Below, piece by piece: positions 1 to 9,190 of a DNA stretch of 64,000 bases; the first letter of the stretch is position 1, and each line of letters starts with the position of its first letter. The notes under the pieces are model-generated. The model was given only the letters and a program-made list of their open reading frames with translations, did not search any database and was not told the DNA's origin. A program made the translations under genes and the position numbers. This DNA comes from Bacteroidales bacterium. Its GTDB lineage: Bacteria; Bacteroidota; Bacteroidia; Bacteroidales; UBA932. The DNA is taken from contig JAFZWV010000026.1 in assembly GCA_017617035.1 (NCBI GenBank), positions 1 to 64,000 on the forward strand. Reading direction: 5' to 3'.

Positions 1-251
1 AGGTCTTCGTAGTCCTGGGGATCGACGGCATGTTCGTAGATACGGAACAGCTGGTCGGCATTGCGGGCCCATAGAAGCTTGGAGAAGTGGTGCTCCTTGC
101 CGAACACGGTATTGGCGTTCTCCTTGAGGATGCGCCTTAGCGTCCTGGCGCTCGACTGTTTGGGATGCTTGCTGGAATACAGCAGGTCAATACGGGTCTG
201 CTGCGCTAGCAACTTAATGCCTATATTGGTAAAAAAGTCGATAAGGTTCAT
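1..251 (-). CDS. GH3-type (auxin-responsive promoter family) acyl-adenylating protein, N-terminal part
   Basis: The first 83 codons of a leftward gene that runs off the window edge. The reading begins MNLIDFFTNIGIK and continues with RTLRRILKENANTVFGKEHHF and a later DPQDYEDL. That pattern (helix, T-x-F-G-K, then a P-x-x-Y-E-D-L stretch) is typical of the N-terminus of bacterial GH3-type proteins of the ANL adenylating superfamily; this family is unrelated to glycoside hydrolase family 3. The start is the ATG at 251. Members usually exceed 500 residues, so most of the gene lies outside. Substrate cannot be told. The next gene (ending at 276) is on the same strand, 24 bases away. Confidence 0.7.
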   Translation of the reverse strand, partial: MNLIDFFTNIGIKLLAQQTRIDLLYSSKHPKQSSARTLRRILKENANTVFGKEHHFSKLLWARNADQLFRIYEHAVDPQDYED

Positions 252-275
252 GGCTTAGTACTAACTAACTGACCG

Positions 276-1232
276 CTAATATACGTGTTCTTCGAGAAAT
301 TCTCGCACTTTTGCAGTATATTCTGCCGGATGGTCGATGTAGGCATATCCGTGTTTGCTGCCCTCGCCCAGCCATATCTCTTTGTAGCCCTGCTTCTTAG
401 CGTCGTAGCAGCGATAGACCATTTCGGTCGGGACGAAGTCGTCTGCATCGCCGTGGATGAACAGCATAGGGAGTGTGGATTTCTCCAATTGCTTGAGCGA
501 CGAAGCCTCCCTGAAGCCCCAACCGTAGCGGACCCTGGTCATTGAACTGCCCATGAGGAAGACTATCCTTGAGAGGCCCATAGTCTCGAAGACGCTGCCG
601 AACTCATCCTCCACGCTGGTGTAGCCGCAGTCTTCGATTATGCCCTTGACATAAGGCGGCAGCTCGTCACCGGAGGCCATCATTACCGTCGCACCGCCCA
701 TGGAGATGCCATGGTAGACCTGCAGGGTGTCGCCGAACAGATCATGGGCCAGCGCGCTCCATTTTTCGAGGTTGAAGCGGTCAAACCAACCCATCTGGGC
801 TGCGTCGCCCTCGCTGGCGTAGTGTCCATAATGTGTCGGCAGGACTACATTGAAACCCAGCGAGTCGCGGAACATGCGCGCTATATGGGTCATGCCGAGG
901 CCGGAAGACGTGTAGCCATGGGCAATGACAGCCGTGCGTTTCGAGGGCTGCACCGCTGGGCAATAGTAGCCCTGAAGTCTGCTCTTCCCGCGATAGTCCA
1001 TGATTGTAGTATCGCGCATCTGGCCGGTCCTTACGAGCTCGTCAAACCAGTCGGTAGTATGGTAGAGCGTGTCCATCCACGCCCTTTCCCCCGATAGGTC
1101 CTTGTTGATTATACCCCTTTCCGGCTGGAGGCTGTACTTGACCAGCTTCTCCGCCATGATAAGGCATAACACAAACTGCAGCGCCACCAGGCTCGCAAGT
1201 ACTATTGTAACTATCTTCCAACCTTTTTTCAT
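276..1232 (-). CDS. alpha/beta hydrolase, membrane-anchored
   Basis: A 318-residue alpha/beta hydrolase of the COG1073 type. An N-terminal hydrophobic segment (residues 7-26) probably anchors it in the inner membrane with the catalytic domain outside. The oxyanion motif HGYTSSG is at 105-111, the nucleophile motif HGISMGG puts Ser at 177, the acid is Asp262 or a neighbour in HGDADDFVP, and the His is 294 in SKHGYAY. All catalytic elements are therefore present. The substrate is unknown; esters or peptides are equally possible. The only nearby promoter-like site (1237-1244) would give an almost leaderless message. It precedes the truncated acyl-adenylating gene by 24 bases and may share its transcript. 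Confidence 0.85.
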   Translation of the reverse strand: MKKGWKIVTIVLASLVALQFVLCLIMAEKLVKYSLQPERGIINKDLSGERAWMDTLYHTTDWFDELVRTGQMRDTTIMDYRGKSRLQGYYCPAVQPSKRTAVIAHGYTSSGLGMTHIARMFRDSLGFNVVLPTHYGHYASEGDAAQMGWFDRFNLEKWSALAHDLFGDTLQVYHGISMGGATVMMASGDELPPYVKGIIEDCGYTSVEDEFGSVFETMGLSRIVFLMGSSMTRVRYGWGFREASSLKQLEKSTLPMLFIHGDADDFVPTEMVYRCYDAKKQGYKEIWLGEGSKHGYAYIDHPAEYTAKVREFLEEHVY

Positions 1233-1236
1233 ATTG

Positions 1237-1268
1237 CAAATTTAATCAAAGACTGTCATTTCGACCAA
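1237..1268 (-). promoter_or_regulatory. Bacteroidota-type promoter of the alpha/beta hydrolase
   Basis: On the minus strand TAAATTTG (1244-1237) fits the -7 consensus TAnnTTTG, with TTG at 1268-1266, 21 bases upstream. The TTG comes from the CCAAG of an intergenic mosaic repeat. The start codon at 1232 lies only about five bases after the -7 box, so the transcript would be nearly leaderless. Confidence 0.5.
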
Positions 1269-1386
1269 GCATTTCTTTCTGTCATTTCGACCAAGCACAG
1301 CGAATGAATCTCTTCTCTGTCATTCCGAGCGAAGCGAAGGAATCTATCCTGTCATTTCGACCAAGCGAAGCGCGTGGAGAAATCTC
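1254..1386. repeat. mosaic palindromic repeat cluster 1 (four units)
   Basis: Four adjacent units of two related palindromes. One form reads GTCATTTCGACCAAGCGAAG and ends CGCGTGGAGAAATC; the other reads GTCATTCCGAGCGAAGCGAA and ends GGAATCT. Units lie near 1254-1276 (truncated), 1279-1312, 1317-1346 and 1349-1386. Each full unit can fold into a short hairpin, and the outer pairs differ between forms in a compensatory way (ATTTC/GAAAT against ATTCC/GGAAT). Related clusters lie at 1821, 3845, 9368, 11661 and 17283. Confidence 0.85.
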
Positions 1387-1817
1387 TACACCAAAATCAC
1401 AGTCCACACCGCAAACCTTATCGCAATCCCAAGGAATATCATAAGGCAGGTCAGCGGCCATGGGGCCTTATAGAATCCCAGCGCAATCAACAGCGGCTTC
1501 CCGACAAACGGCACCCAACCTATGAGTCCGGCGAAAGGGCCGTACTTTCTAACCGTATCTTGTTGCTTCTCCACCTTTTCGTGGGACACATGTAAGTACT
1601 TCTCAATCCACTCAGTGTTCCCTGCTCCGCCCACAAAATAGGTGCTGATCGTACCGAGCGTATTGCCCACGACGGCTACGATCAAACACGCCAACCACCT
1701 CTCATCTATCGCCGCCAGGATTGCAACATACAGAACATCCGAGCTGAACGGCACCACCGTTCCCGCCAGAAACGTCCCTAGAAACAACCCTATTAGCCCT
1801 AAATCAGTTAAATCCAT
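1386..1817 (-). CDS. YqaA family (DedA-like) inner-membrane protein
   Basis: A 143-residue membrane protein with hydrophobic segments near residues 5-25, 28-52 and 110-143. The N-terminal stretch GTFLAGTVVPFSSDV and the following LIVAVVGNTLGTISTYFVGG match the YqaA branch of the DedA (SNARE-associated) superfamily. The family is implicated in membrane homeostasis and lipid transport, but the role of YqaA itself is not settled. The length is normal for YqaA. It stands alone between two mosaic repeat clusters, whose unit 1349-1386 touches its stop codon. Confidence 0.8.
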   Translation of the reverse strand: MDLTDLGLIGLFLGTFLAGTVVPFSSDVLYVAILAAIDERWLACLIVAVVGNTLGTISTYFVGGAGNTEWIEKYLHVSHEKVEKQQDTVRKYGPFAGLIGWVPFVGKPLLIALGFYKAPWPLTCLMIFLGIAIRFAVWTVILV

Positions 1818-1820
1818 TTT

Positions 1821-1903
1821 CCTGTCATTCCGAGCATTTTCCTCTTCCTGTCATTCCGACCATTTTCCTCTTCCTGTCATTCCGAGCGAAGCGAAGGAAT
1901 CTA
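1821..1903. repeat. mosaic palindromic repeat cluster 2 (three units)
   Basis: Three consecutive CTGTCATTCCGA-starting units separated by CATTTTCCTCTTC spacers; the last one is complete (GAGCGAAGCGAAGGAATCT) and ends against the 3' end of the next gene at 1901. The first two are truncated after CATTCCGA, so the cluster looks like tandem growth from one full unit. Confidence 0.8.
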
Positions 1904-3436
1904 TTTTCTAAACAGCAACACCACCCACACTATAATGATTATCCAAAGACAATCCGAAGTAATGGCACTAAAGCCAAAGAAGTTCAGCACAAGCAAAGCA
2001 ACAAGTATGCCCAGGGCCGGCAGTAACAACTTAAGCATTCCAGCTCCGAGGAAACCCCAGATAGACTTATAGCGTAGCGCCGAATAATCCTTCTTGCGAA
2101 GCCTGCGGCGCACATACCAGATTGCAAATATGAAGATTATGCATTGCACTATAGGCAGCAGATCGAATCTACTCCAATCCGGATTGTTCGTGGTAACAGC
2201 AAACGATGCGACAGGGTTTAGTTTGCTGTAGAACTCGTATATGAGTGGAGTTACGAACAGTGTAAGAATCCAGAACATCAGGTCTATTCCGTCTTTGGTC
2301 AAACCTGAATACTTCGTCATCTTGTTGGTATACTCCTTTATCGGAGAGTTACCGGCATAGAACCTGTCGTAGGCTATCGCTCCGTAGTATGTATTGCCGT
2401 TGAAAGTATACTCGATGTACTTGACGTCTACTACAATGACCTTCGCTTCCTGGAAGAGTATGCGCTTTGAATTGCTGCACTGAGCCTCTGCCGATGAAAT
2501 CAAAGAGTCAAACTTCGATGATATCTCCCTGTCTTCAGGGAATATGTTATGGCCGAGTTTCTCGCCGGTTTTGGCGAACTCTACCGTTCCCGTGTGGGAT
2601 TGTCGGCCCGTGAGCTCCGGTATCCTGTCCAGCCTTGGATCATAAACGCATTTAAAGGCGCCGTGGAAAATAAGGCTCTGGTCGATATTATAGCTGTAGA
2701 GATTGTCTTTCTTACCATTGCAGCCGCTGCAGGTTACCATTCCGTCGCCATTGCAGTTCCTGCACGTGAGTTTGCCTTTCCCTCCGCATTTCTGGCAGGT
2801 CCAGCTTCCCCTACCGTTGCATCGGCTGCACCGGATGTAGCCATGGTCGCAGCGGTTCGGGCAGTCGACGTTCTTGCTTACATGGCGGTTCAGTTCCGGA
2901 ACCCAAACCGATTCCGAGATCTTGCCTTTGCCGTTGCACCTTGGGCATTTAGTCTTGCCGTTGCCGCGGCATTCGGAGCACGTTACGGTTCCGTCGTCGC
3001 AATCCGGGCACGTTGTCTTCCCCATGCCGTGGCACTCCCAGCAGAGCATCTGGCCCTTTCTGCCGCAGGTCTTGCATGGCTCCACATGCTGCGAGCCGGC
3101 GACCATGAAGTCTTTCTGCTGATTGGTGAAGGAGTCGGTATTCATCAGGTCGAACGACCATGGATCCACGGCCGCGAGGGTCATAATCGTCCTTGCGCTT
3201 ACCGCTCGCCCGTCGTAGGGCTTCTTTTGCTCGGATACCGTTCTCTGGTCGAACTCGGTCTTGACCTGCGGGATGAAGATGTTGCAGCGGTCGTAGACCT
3301 TGATCTTTATCTTGTCGCCAAGGTTGTGGAACGGTTGTTCTCCCGACGAGTTTGCGTAGTCGTTTATGAGACTGCGGACCTGCCGTTCAGCCTGCGCATC
3401 AAGGTTGAGGCGTACGCTTCTTCTGTAATCTGCCAT
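1901..3436 (-). CDS. membrane protein with DnaJ-like Cys-rich zinc region
   Basis: A 511-residue protein of unknown function. Residues 121-240 hold nine CxxC pairs and one CxxxC, many in the form CxxCxGxG as in the zinc domain of DnaJ, spaced closely enough for about five zinc sites. There is no J domain. About 110 residues of soluble sequence precede the Cys block and a mixed domain follows. The C-terminal quarter has four hydrophobic segments (about 390-412, 430-450, 465-490 and 495-511), so the zinc part is tethered to the inner membrane. It starts 2 bases after the stop of the small lipoprotein gene and is surely co-transcribed with it. The stop overlaps the end of a mosaic repeat. Confidence 0.75.
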   Translation of the reverse strand: MADYRRSVRLNLDAQAERQVRSLINDYANSSGEQPFHNLGDKIKIKVYDRCNIFIPQVKTEFDQRTVSEQKKPYDGRAVSARTIMTLAAVDPWSFDLMNTDSFTNQQKDFMVAGSQHVEPCKTCGRKGQMLCWECHGMGKTTCPDCDDGTVTCSECRGNGKTKCPRCNGKGKISESVWVPELNRHVSKNVDCPNRCDHGYIRCSRCNGRGSWTCQKCGGKGKLTCRNCNGDGMVTCSGCNGKKDNLYSYNIDQSLIFHGAFKCVYDPRLDRIPELTGRQSHTGTVEFAKTGEKLGHNIFPEDREISSKFDSLISSAEAQCSNSKRILFQEAKVIVVDVKYIEYTFNGNTYYGAIAYDRFYAGNSPIKEYTNKMTKYSGLTKDGIDLMFWILTLFVTPLIYEFYSKLNPVASFAVTTNNPDWSRFDLLPIVQCIIFIFAIWYVRRRLRKKDYSALRYKSIWGFLGAGMLKLLLPALGILVALLVLNFFGFSAITSDCLWIIIIVWVVLLFRK

Positions 3437-3438
3437 GG

Positions 3439-3789
3439 CTATTTCTTTTTAGATGTGATTAAGAAGGCGCGTATGACCTTGCAAATGACTATTATGAGGA
3501 ATATGAACAGCACGACGCAGAAGTAGGCCGTGAGCCCCGGGCTATACCCCGGCGTTGCATTCTCCTTGAAATCGATATCTTTCTCCTCTATCATCCTCTG
3601 CCAGTCCGCCACGAAAGTCTTGATTGAAATCGTTCCGAACGGATTTAAGACATCCTTCACATCTCCCCCGCGGGTCCGGAGCTGTGCTATTTGTTCGGGA
3701 TCAGTTATCTTTTCCGTCTTCGTCTGCGAACACCCCGGCACCGCCAGGAACGTCGCCAGGAGTATTAATATGTATAACAATTTCCTCAT
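3439..3789 (-). CDS. small lipoprotein with a C-terminal membrane segment
   Basis: A 116-residue protein starting MRKLLYILILLATF with a lipobox ending at Cys20 (AVPGC). A second hydrophobic segment lies near residues 87-107 (YFCVVLFIFLIIVICKVI), followed by a Lys-rich tail. A lipid anchor plus a transmembrane helix is unusual. No family is recognised. It is the first gene of a two-gene unit with the Cys-rich membrane protein (gap 2 bases), which suggests the two act together at the membrane. A weak -7-like TATATTTA lies upstream near 3811-3818. Confidence 0.65.
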   Translation of the reverse strand: MRKLLYILILLATFLAVPGCSQTKTEKITDPEQIAQLRTRGGDVKDVLNPFGTISIKTFVADWQRMIEEKDIDFKENATPGYSPGLTAYFCVVLFIFLIIVICKVIRAFLITSKKK

Positions 3790-3844
3790 ATCAACAGCTA
3801 TTATTCAGTAAATATAGGAATAAATTGTCATTTCTGCTTTCTCC

Positions 3845-4026
3845 TTTGTCATTCCGAGCCCAGCAAAGGAATCTCTTCCTCTGTCATTCCGAGCGAAGCG
3901 AAGGAATCTATCTGTCATTTCGACCAAGCGCAGCGCGTGGAGAAATCTCCGACATTAAAAAAAGAGGGGCCGACCATCTGGCCAGCCTCTCTTTCATGTC
4001 ATTTCGAGCGAAGTCGAGAAATCTCC
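3845..4026. repeat. mosaic palindromic repeat cluster 3
   Basis: Units of the GTCATTCCGAGC...GGAATCT and GTCATTTCGACC...AGAAATC types lie at about 3846-3877, 3881-3910 and 3913-3950. Another (ATTTCGAGCGAAGTCGAGAAAT) lies at 3997-4026, just before the end of the endonuclease reading frame. A terminator hairpin (3961-3994) sits between the units. Confidence 0.8.
3961..3994 (-). terminator. hairpin downstream of the endonuclease frame
   Basis: AAAGAGG and CCTCTCTTT arms with GGCC pairing between them form a GC-rich hairpin; on the minus strand it is followed by a run of T (plus-strand A at 3956-3963). It lies about 40 bases after the stop at 4031. Confidence 0.55.
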
Positions 4027-4030
4027 TGCG

Positions 4031-5464
4031 TTACCACAACGAATCAGTCATATTCTCCGCAGCATTCTGCAGCGACGTCGGCACATTTGCGAAGAAATCG
4101 AAGCCGGAGCGGGTTTCTATAGAATTGATCGTAGTGATTCCAGAAGAGTACGATCCGTTATGCGCCTCATTCGTAAAGATATACGCGCAACCGGAAGCAG
4201 CTGTCATTTCTCCCTGGGCATTAAACGAGCATAGCATCAGGCACTTGTAGAAGTGGCTGGGAATCGGAACGTTCAAGCTACCAGATTTCAAAGTGGTAAT
4301 ACTCCCTTCATAAAGCACTCCGGTAACCACATAGAGCGTATCGCTTCCACTCGGGGCATTGGATGCCACAGCCTCTTCAAGCGAGCTCCAAACTCCACTG
4401 TTGAAGCTATCCTGCCACTGCGGAGCTTGGTTGCTGTAATAGAAGGTCTGCTTGTTCTGCTCAACTGTACTTTGACGGTAGTTAGAAGCCACTAAATGTC
4501 CTCTACTATAGCCAACAGTACCGGCATTGTCCAAACCACTTTGCTGCGTTAAACCGATAGCAGGATCTGTCGACCAGCTTTCGTTTCGCCCGACCTTTTT
4601 ATTAGGCCACATGGATTGATGCATTGCATGCGCCGTCCACAATGGAGCGTAACGAGTCTGATCATACAAGATGGTATAGTTACAAACCCAAGTATGACTA
4701 TCCGGATGCTCGAACGAGTGCGTAGCAATCTGACGATTGGCATTTGTGGTATTATACCTTCTCCACCTATCTCCCTTCGCAGCATTTGTACCAGTACTAC
4801 CCGAACCACTCAAATTCGTGATCGCAGGAACCTCATAGCGTCCAAGGTAATTGGGATAAGACACCGTAGTAAAGGACATTTCATCACCGTACCTATACTC
4901 AGTTCCTGTCTCCTCATTGTACTCTACGACGTAGGCCTTATAATAGTACTTCTTACCTTCAATTAAACCGGTAATGTTTTCACTAAAGGAAGATGAGTTC
5001 CCATCAGTGTAGACATCCTGAGTCAGGTTCCCTGATGAGATACCATATTTAAAACCGACTCTGCTAACAGTACCTGTCGCGTCAGTATACGATCCATACA
5101 AGGTCGCTGAGGTCTGAGTCAAATTATCCGCAGCACTCGTGGTTACGTCCGCAGTAGCTATAGCCTTGGTCTTAAATGATGACTGCGAACTCAAACGCTC
5201 CTCTCCCCCCTCAATCACATACGCTTTGTAATAATATGTGGTATTCGGAGTAAGGCCGGTCAGTGCTTTGCTAAACGGGCTGGACGTACCAGTAGCCACA
5301 GCCTTCGTTCCAAGGCTGCCAGATGTAGTTCCATAACGGAACCCAACCTCGCTTATTGTTCCGGTTGCTCCCTCGAACGAGCCCGACAGGGTTACCCCTG
5401 TCGAACTCAATCCTGAGGTCTCTCCGGTAGTCACTGAAGCCGTGGCCTGCGGAGAGGGTGAGCT
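4031..5464 (-). pseudogene. FN3-like repeats plus DNA/RNA non-specific endonuclease, severed C-terminal part of the upstream gene
   Basis: This frame continues the preceding gene in phase directly after its TGA (5467-5465). It encodes two FN3-like repeats (SVTTGETSG... and DVTTSAADN..., each ending with a YYYKAYV motif). A NUC1-type endonuclease domain follows, with SRGH (catalytic-type His), YYSNQAPQ (metal-site Asn) and a later LEEAV helix. The first in-frame start is a GTG at 5434 with no promoter, no ribosome site and no signal peptide. In Bacteroidales, an adhesin-like N-terminus, these repeats and this nuclease commonly form one secreted protein. I infer a nonsense split rather than a separate gene. 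The nuclease normally has DRGH; here the first residue is Ser. Confidence 0.75.
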
Positions 5465-8400
5465 TCAGTTGGAAGAAGCAGAAACCTCTATGTTAGTAAT
5501 TCTGTTATTTTTTGCAGTACCAGAACCGGCTGTAATTCTAAATGAGATGGTCGAACCCGAGTCGATTTTCGCAGTTGTAGTATATGACCTTTCAACATGA
5601 GTCATGTCCGAAAGCTGAGTAGGCGAACCATTCGTATTAATTGTTACAGTTTCTCCTAAGGCATTCCCATTACAACTCACTGTCCAACTAGTAATGCCCT
5701 TACTATTAACCGCATGATAATAGGAAATACTGATAGTCGTTCCAGAAGGAATATCCTCTGTTACAGGCAAGTCGACTTGCCAATAACTACTGCCTGCTGC
5801 ATTGAAATAAACGAAGTAGAAACTGGAAGAATTTCCAGCTGTTACCGTCTGCTGAGTTCCACTTGAATTGAATGCTTTTAATGTGGCATTCGTGGAACAA
5901 AAATCACCAGCCACCTTGCTGTTAACGGTGTTATTCGATACCGAGAACGCAGATGTTGACGCCCATGTGGCCCACGGCCCAGTGACATCAACGGGATCGC
6001 CGCCAGTACTGGTGAACGTGGCGCTAATGCTCACCGCAGAAGTACCCATCTCAAATGTCGTTGTAGTTGCAGAAGCATCGGCTACAGTAGCACCACTAAC
6101 ACTCCAGCTTGTGAACTCGTAGTCGGTACCAGCAGTTGCGGTCAGAGTAACAGTGGTACCGGAAGCAACCGTATTACCGCTAGTATGAGGATTACCACCT
6201 ACGGTCACAGCGATTGAGCAACCAGCCGTTGCCGCAGCACCAGTAGGCTGAGTGAAGGTAACAGCTCTAGGAGCATAGGAAGTAATAGTAATATCAGCAG
6301 CAGCCCAAACCTTGATTTCTTCTGTAGTGTTATACTTGGTTACTGTACCCTTCACTGTAATAACATCACCAACAGCGCAGGTGGCTGAACCAGGATTGTC
6401 GAAGACTACGTATGAATTGTTACCATCAGATGTCACGGTGATATCCTTATTGCTCTTCGCGGTCACGGTAAGACCGGCAACCTGCACATAGGCATTTTGA
6501 TAATCATCAAAGTTACCGATAAGATCAGAGAGTGCAACATTCTGTGGAGCAACCGTATTCTCTGAACCAGTGAAAGAAGCATTAAATGCAGTGATTTCAG
6601 AATACAGGTTGTTATACTTGATAGCCGTTACAGATATTGCTCCAGTGTAAGTTTGGCCTTGTTTCAGACCATGGTTGGACTTGTAGATCATCACTGAACC
6701 AGTAGCGTCCTTGATAAAGGCTGTTCCTGTCGTAGGAACGAAGGATACAATAGCATCAGTGAGGTATCCATTGTACGAAGTCGAAGTGGAAGTCACAAGT
6801 CCGTTGAGATCTGCAACAGTCTCAAAATCATATGAAGGCGCACGATTGTCAGAAACGGTAAGAGTGTAAGTCACCGTGAGTGGCTTGTAATTTTCATCAC
6901 CTGCGAAGATTGCACTAATGGTGGTCTCACCGGCAGCGACAAGAGTAATTGTGCCAGCGCCGACACCGGATGCGACAATCGTAGCAACATCAGTATTACT
7001 GGACGCATATGTCACAGGATGGCTGTGAGCAGAGTTGTCAAGCGCGATAGTCGGCAGAACATCATCACCATCCTCGATAGATGCGGTATCGGAATCTGCG
7101 GCAACTCCACCCTTCTTCCATACGAGGCTGGCATCTGCGCGGGTATCTGGCGCTGCTTCAACAGCAGTGAATCCCCAGACGATACCTCTACGGCCACTGA
7201 AAACGACCTCCTCAGAAGAATCAGTTACAACGATTGTATATTCAGTACCTGTGTCGGTCCTAGAGAAATCAGCGTTAATAGTTCCATTTGGTGAACCAGC
7301 ACTAGGTGACAATGAACTCTCACCGCTGATAGTACCGTTTGTTACGGAGAACGTTCTAGGAGTATTGGAGTATGCTTCTAGTCTAAAAGTGATGGACGAA
7401 TAACCTGATGCAAAAGTAATCGAGCCATTGTTACTGGAAGTACCCAGACGATATGCGAGCTTTCCATTTTCGGTTCCCTTTACCGTGTTTTCTCCCATAG
7501 TAATCTCAGATTCTGTCAGCTCAACATTGCTGGCATCGGAGACCTCGATAGTGTAGCTGGCAGTGGCAGGCTTGTAGTTAACATCGCCATCGAAAGAGAC
7601 GGTAACCGTAGCGGTACCTTCATTGCCAGTAAGGGTCAATACGCCCTCATCGAAATCATCAATGACACTGTCGTTGTCAACCTTGGACCAGTTCAGGTTG
7701 CCGGTAATGGCCGGAACATCTGGAGATGCTGTCACATCCTGACCGAGGAAGGAACCATAGTTGGTCGTATTGAAGCTAACGGTAGCTTCCGCAAAGCTGA
7801 GAGTCACGTCCGTGCGGGTATCCACAGTTGCTGGTACGAAAACGATATCCGCCTTCTGGCCGGTATTGCCGTAGAATGCGAAGAAAGCACTTGAGCTATT
7901 TTTTGACAGGTATCTGCTTGCATTTGAATGCAAAGTCACATAGTAAGGATCGCTCGCGCCACCCTGAGCCGTAACATCAAGAAGATAATTAGTCTCGGTC
8001 CAGTTCTCATCGGTCTCAAGCCAGTAGGACTCGTTGCTGCTGCCCTTGTAGCCAAGATACTTGCTGCTGTTCTCGAAGATAAAGGAATCACCGGACTTTG
8101 TCAAGCTCCAGATAATGTCGGCATCGCCGAGATAAGAAGCGAGGCTGCCTTCGTAGGCCACGGAAAGCAACCTTTCCTTCCCATCCTCTTTTTCAGCCTT
8201 CAAAGCGTAATAGTTTGCTCCATCTTTCGCAAGGACCACATAATTTCCTTCTTCAATCTCGGTAACATCTTCCGGGGTAATGCCGGATATATTGGCACCA
8301 AGAGTATTCAGACAACCTTCTTTGAAAGATATTTTTTGTTCTCCAGCAAGAGTGATCGTCTTTGTGTAGCTTTTCTTGTCAGTTGTATATGCTACGATTT

Positions 8401-9178
8401 CAAGAGTCTCTCCAGCAATGAGATCTACTCCCCATGAAGTAAACCAAACATCAACATTGGCACCGGCAAGAGCAGAGGCATATTTCACTTCAATCGTTGC
8501 TTCATTACCATAAATATCCGAACTTTGTCCTGTTGAAAGATCAAAGTGACGGCCACCGGCGAGTTTTTTCCCTGTTGCAGTTATCTTAACCTTGTTTATA
8601 GATTTACCGTCGGGAACATTCTTAAGCGTAATCTTATTAAGAGCTGTAGCCCTACGGAAATATGCGACCCAATCCGTCTCAATCGAATTGAAGGTCTCAG
8701 GCCTCGCAACGAGAATATATGCTGCAGGATCATACGATGATGCAGATGCATTCTGGGTTGTAGGAAGGTTTACTTTGTAGCTGGCCGGGTTGTTATTGCT
8801 AGTTGTAGCTGCCGCCGATGCAGGATAAAGGCCCTGATAAACATATTCTGCAGCGGATCCAGGATCAACGCTGAACTCAAACATTGCCTCTGTATCCCCG
8901 TCAAAAGCATCGGCAGAAGCACCTGTACTGTTTGCAAAGACAGTTTTCTCACCTGCAGTAACAGCCAATTTCATATATTCGCCGGTTCCCCAACGAATCG
9001 TATAACCATCAATATAAGTCTTTGTCTCAGGATTATCGTTTTCTAGTTCCTGAGCATTTGCCTTAACAGTGATTTTGAAAGCCTCCGACTGGACGGTAGG
9101 AGTGATTTCCAATGCGCAAGATGCAAGCACAGTCGCTGCTACAGTGACAGGCGCGAGAAGTTTAAAGAGATTTTTCAT
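5465..9178 (-). CDS. large surface lipoprotein: fimbrillin-like N-terminus, Ig-like repeats, OB-type and InlB-like repeat domains
   Basis: A 1237-residue secreted protein with a lipobox at Cys21 (VLASC). Residues about 30-290 resemble a fimbrillin-type domain (KTYIDGYTIRWGTGEYMKL, then a VNLP... strand). Further on are two Ig/cadherin-like segments, each with the repeat ANYKPATASYTIEVSD or ENYKPLTVTYTLTVSD. Residues about 800-960 form an OB-like DUF5689-type domain (LSDLIGNFDDYQNAYVQV, AVGDVITVKGTVT). Then comes a bacterial repeat domain (TLTATAGTDYEFTSWSVSG) and a final beta domain ending NIEVSASSN. The TGA stop is directly followed in phase by FN3-like repeats and an endonuclease, so this is probably the N-terminal product of a broken longer gene. 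A 50-residue peptide gene lies 12 bases upstream. Confidence 0.8.
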   Translation of the reverse strand: MKNLFKLLAPVTVAATVLASCALEITPTVQSEAFKITVKANAQELENDNPETKTYIDGYTIRWGTGEYMKLAVTAGEKTVFANSTGASADAFDGDTEAMFEFSVDPGSAAEYVYQGLYPASAAATTSNNNPASYKVNLPTTQNASASSYDPAAYILVARPETFNSIETDWVAYFRRATALNKITLKNVPDGKSINKVKITATGKKLAGGRHFDLSTGQSSDIYGNEATIEVKYASALAGANVDVWFTSWGVDLIAGETLEIVAYTTDKKSYTKTITLAGEQKISFKEGCLNTLGANISGITPEDVTEIEEGNYVVLAKDGANYYALKAEKEDGKERLLSVAYEGSLASYLGDADIIWSLTKSGDSFIFENSSKYLGYKGSSNESYWLETDENWTETNYLLDVTAQGGASDPYYVTLHSNASRYLSKNSSSAFFAFYGNTGQKADIVFVPATVDTRTDVTLSFAEATVSFNTTNYGSFLGQDVTASPDVPAITGNLNWSKVDNDSVIDDFDEGVLTLTGNEGTATVTVSFDGDVNYKPATASYTIEVSDASNVELTESEITMGENTVKGTENGKLAYRLGTSSNNGSITFASGYSSITFRLEAYSNTPRTFSVTNGTISGESSLSPSAGSPNGTINADFSRTDTGTEYTIVVTDSSEEVVFSGRRGIVWGFTAVEAAPDTRADASLVWKKGGVAADSDTASIEDGDDVLPTIALDNSAHSHPVTYASSNTDVATIVASGVGAGTITLVAAGETTISAIFAGDENYKPLTVTYTLTVSDNRAPSYDFETVADLNGLVTSTSTSYNGYLTDAIVSFVPTTGTAFIKDATGSVMIYKSNHGLKQGQTYTGAISVTAIKYNNLYSEITAFNASFTGSENTVAPQNVALSDLIGNFDDYQNAYVQVAGLTVTAKSNKDITVTSDGNNSYVVFDNPGSATCAVGDVITVKGTVTKYNTTEEIKVWAAADITITSYAPRAVTFTQPTGAAATAGCSIAVTVGGNPHTSGNTVASGTTVTLTATAGTDYEFTSWSVSGATVADASATTTTFEMGTSAVSISATFTSTGGDPVDVTGPWATWASTSAFSVSNNTVNSKVAGDFCSTNATLKAFNSSGTQQTVTAGNSSSFYFVYFNAAGSSYWQVDLPVTEDIPSGTTISISYYHAVNSKGITSWTVSCNGNALGETVTINTNGSPTQLSDMTHVERSYTTTAKIDSGSTISFRITAGSGTAKNNRITNIEVSASSN

Positions 9179-9190
9179 GGCAGTAAACTA

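Noticed and set aside
2549..3526. Open frame of 325 codons opposite the Cys-rich protein
   Set aside because: Ala/Val-rich translation opposite CxxC codons; no start signal and the true gene is clear.
4031..5434. Endonuclease as an independent gene starting at GTG 5434
   Set aside because: The start lies inside an FN3-like repeat, lacks signal peptide, promoter and ribosome site, and is in phase with the gene upstream.
5434..5467. Selenocysteine or reassigned TGA at the split gene
   Set aside because: Other genes here end with TGA (for example 10298-10300), Cys/Sec is not expected at a loop between repeats, and no SECIS-like hairpin is evident after it.
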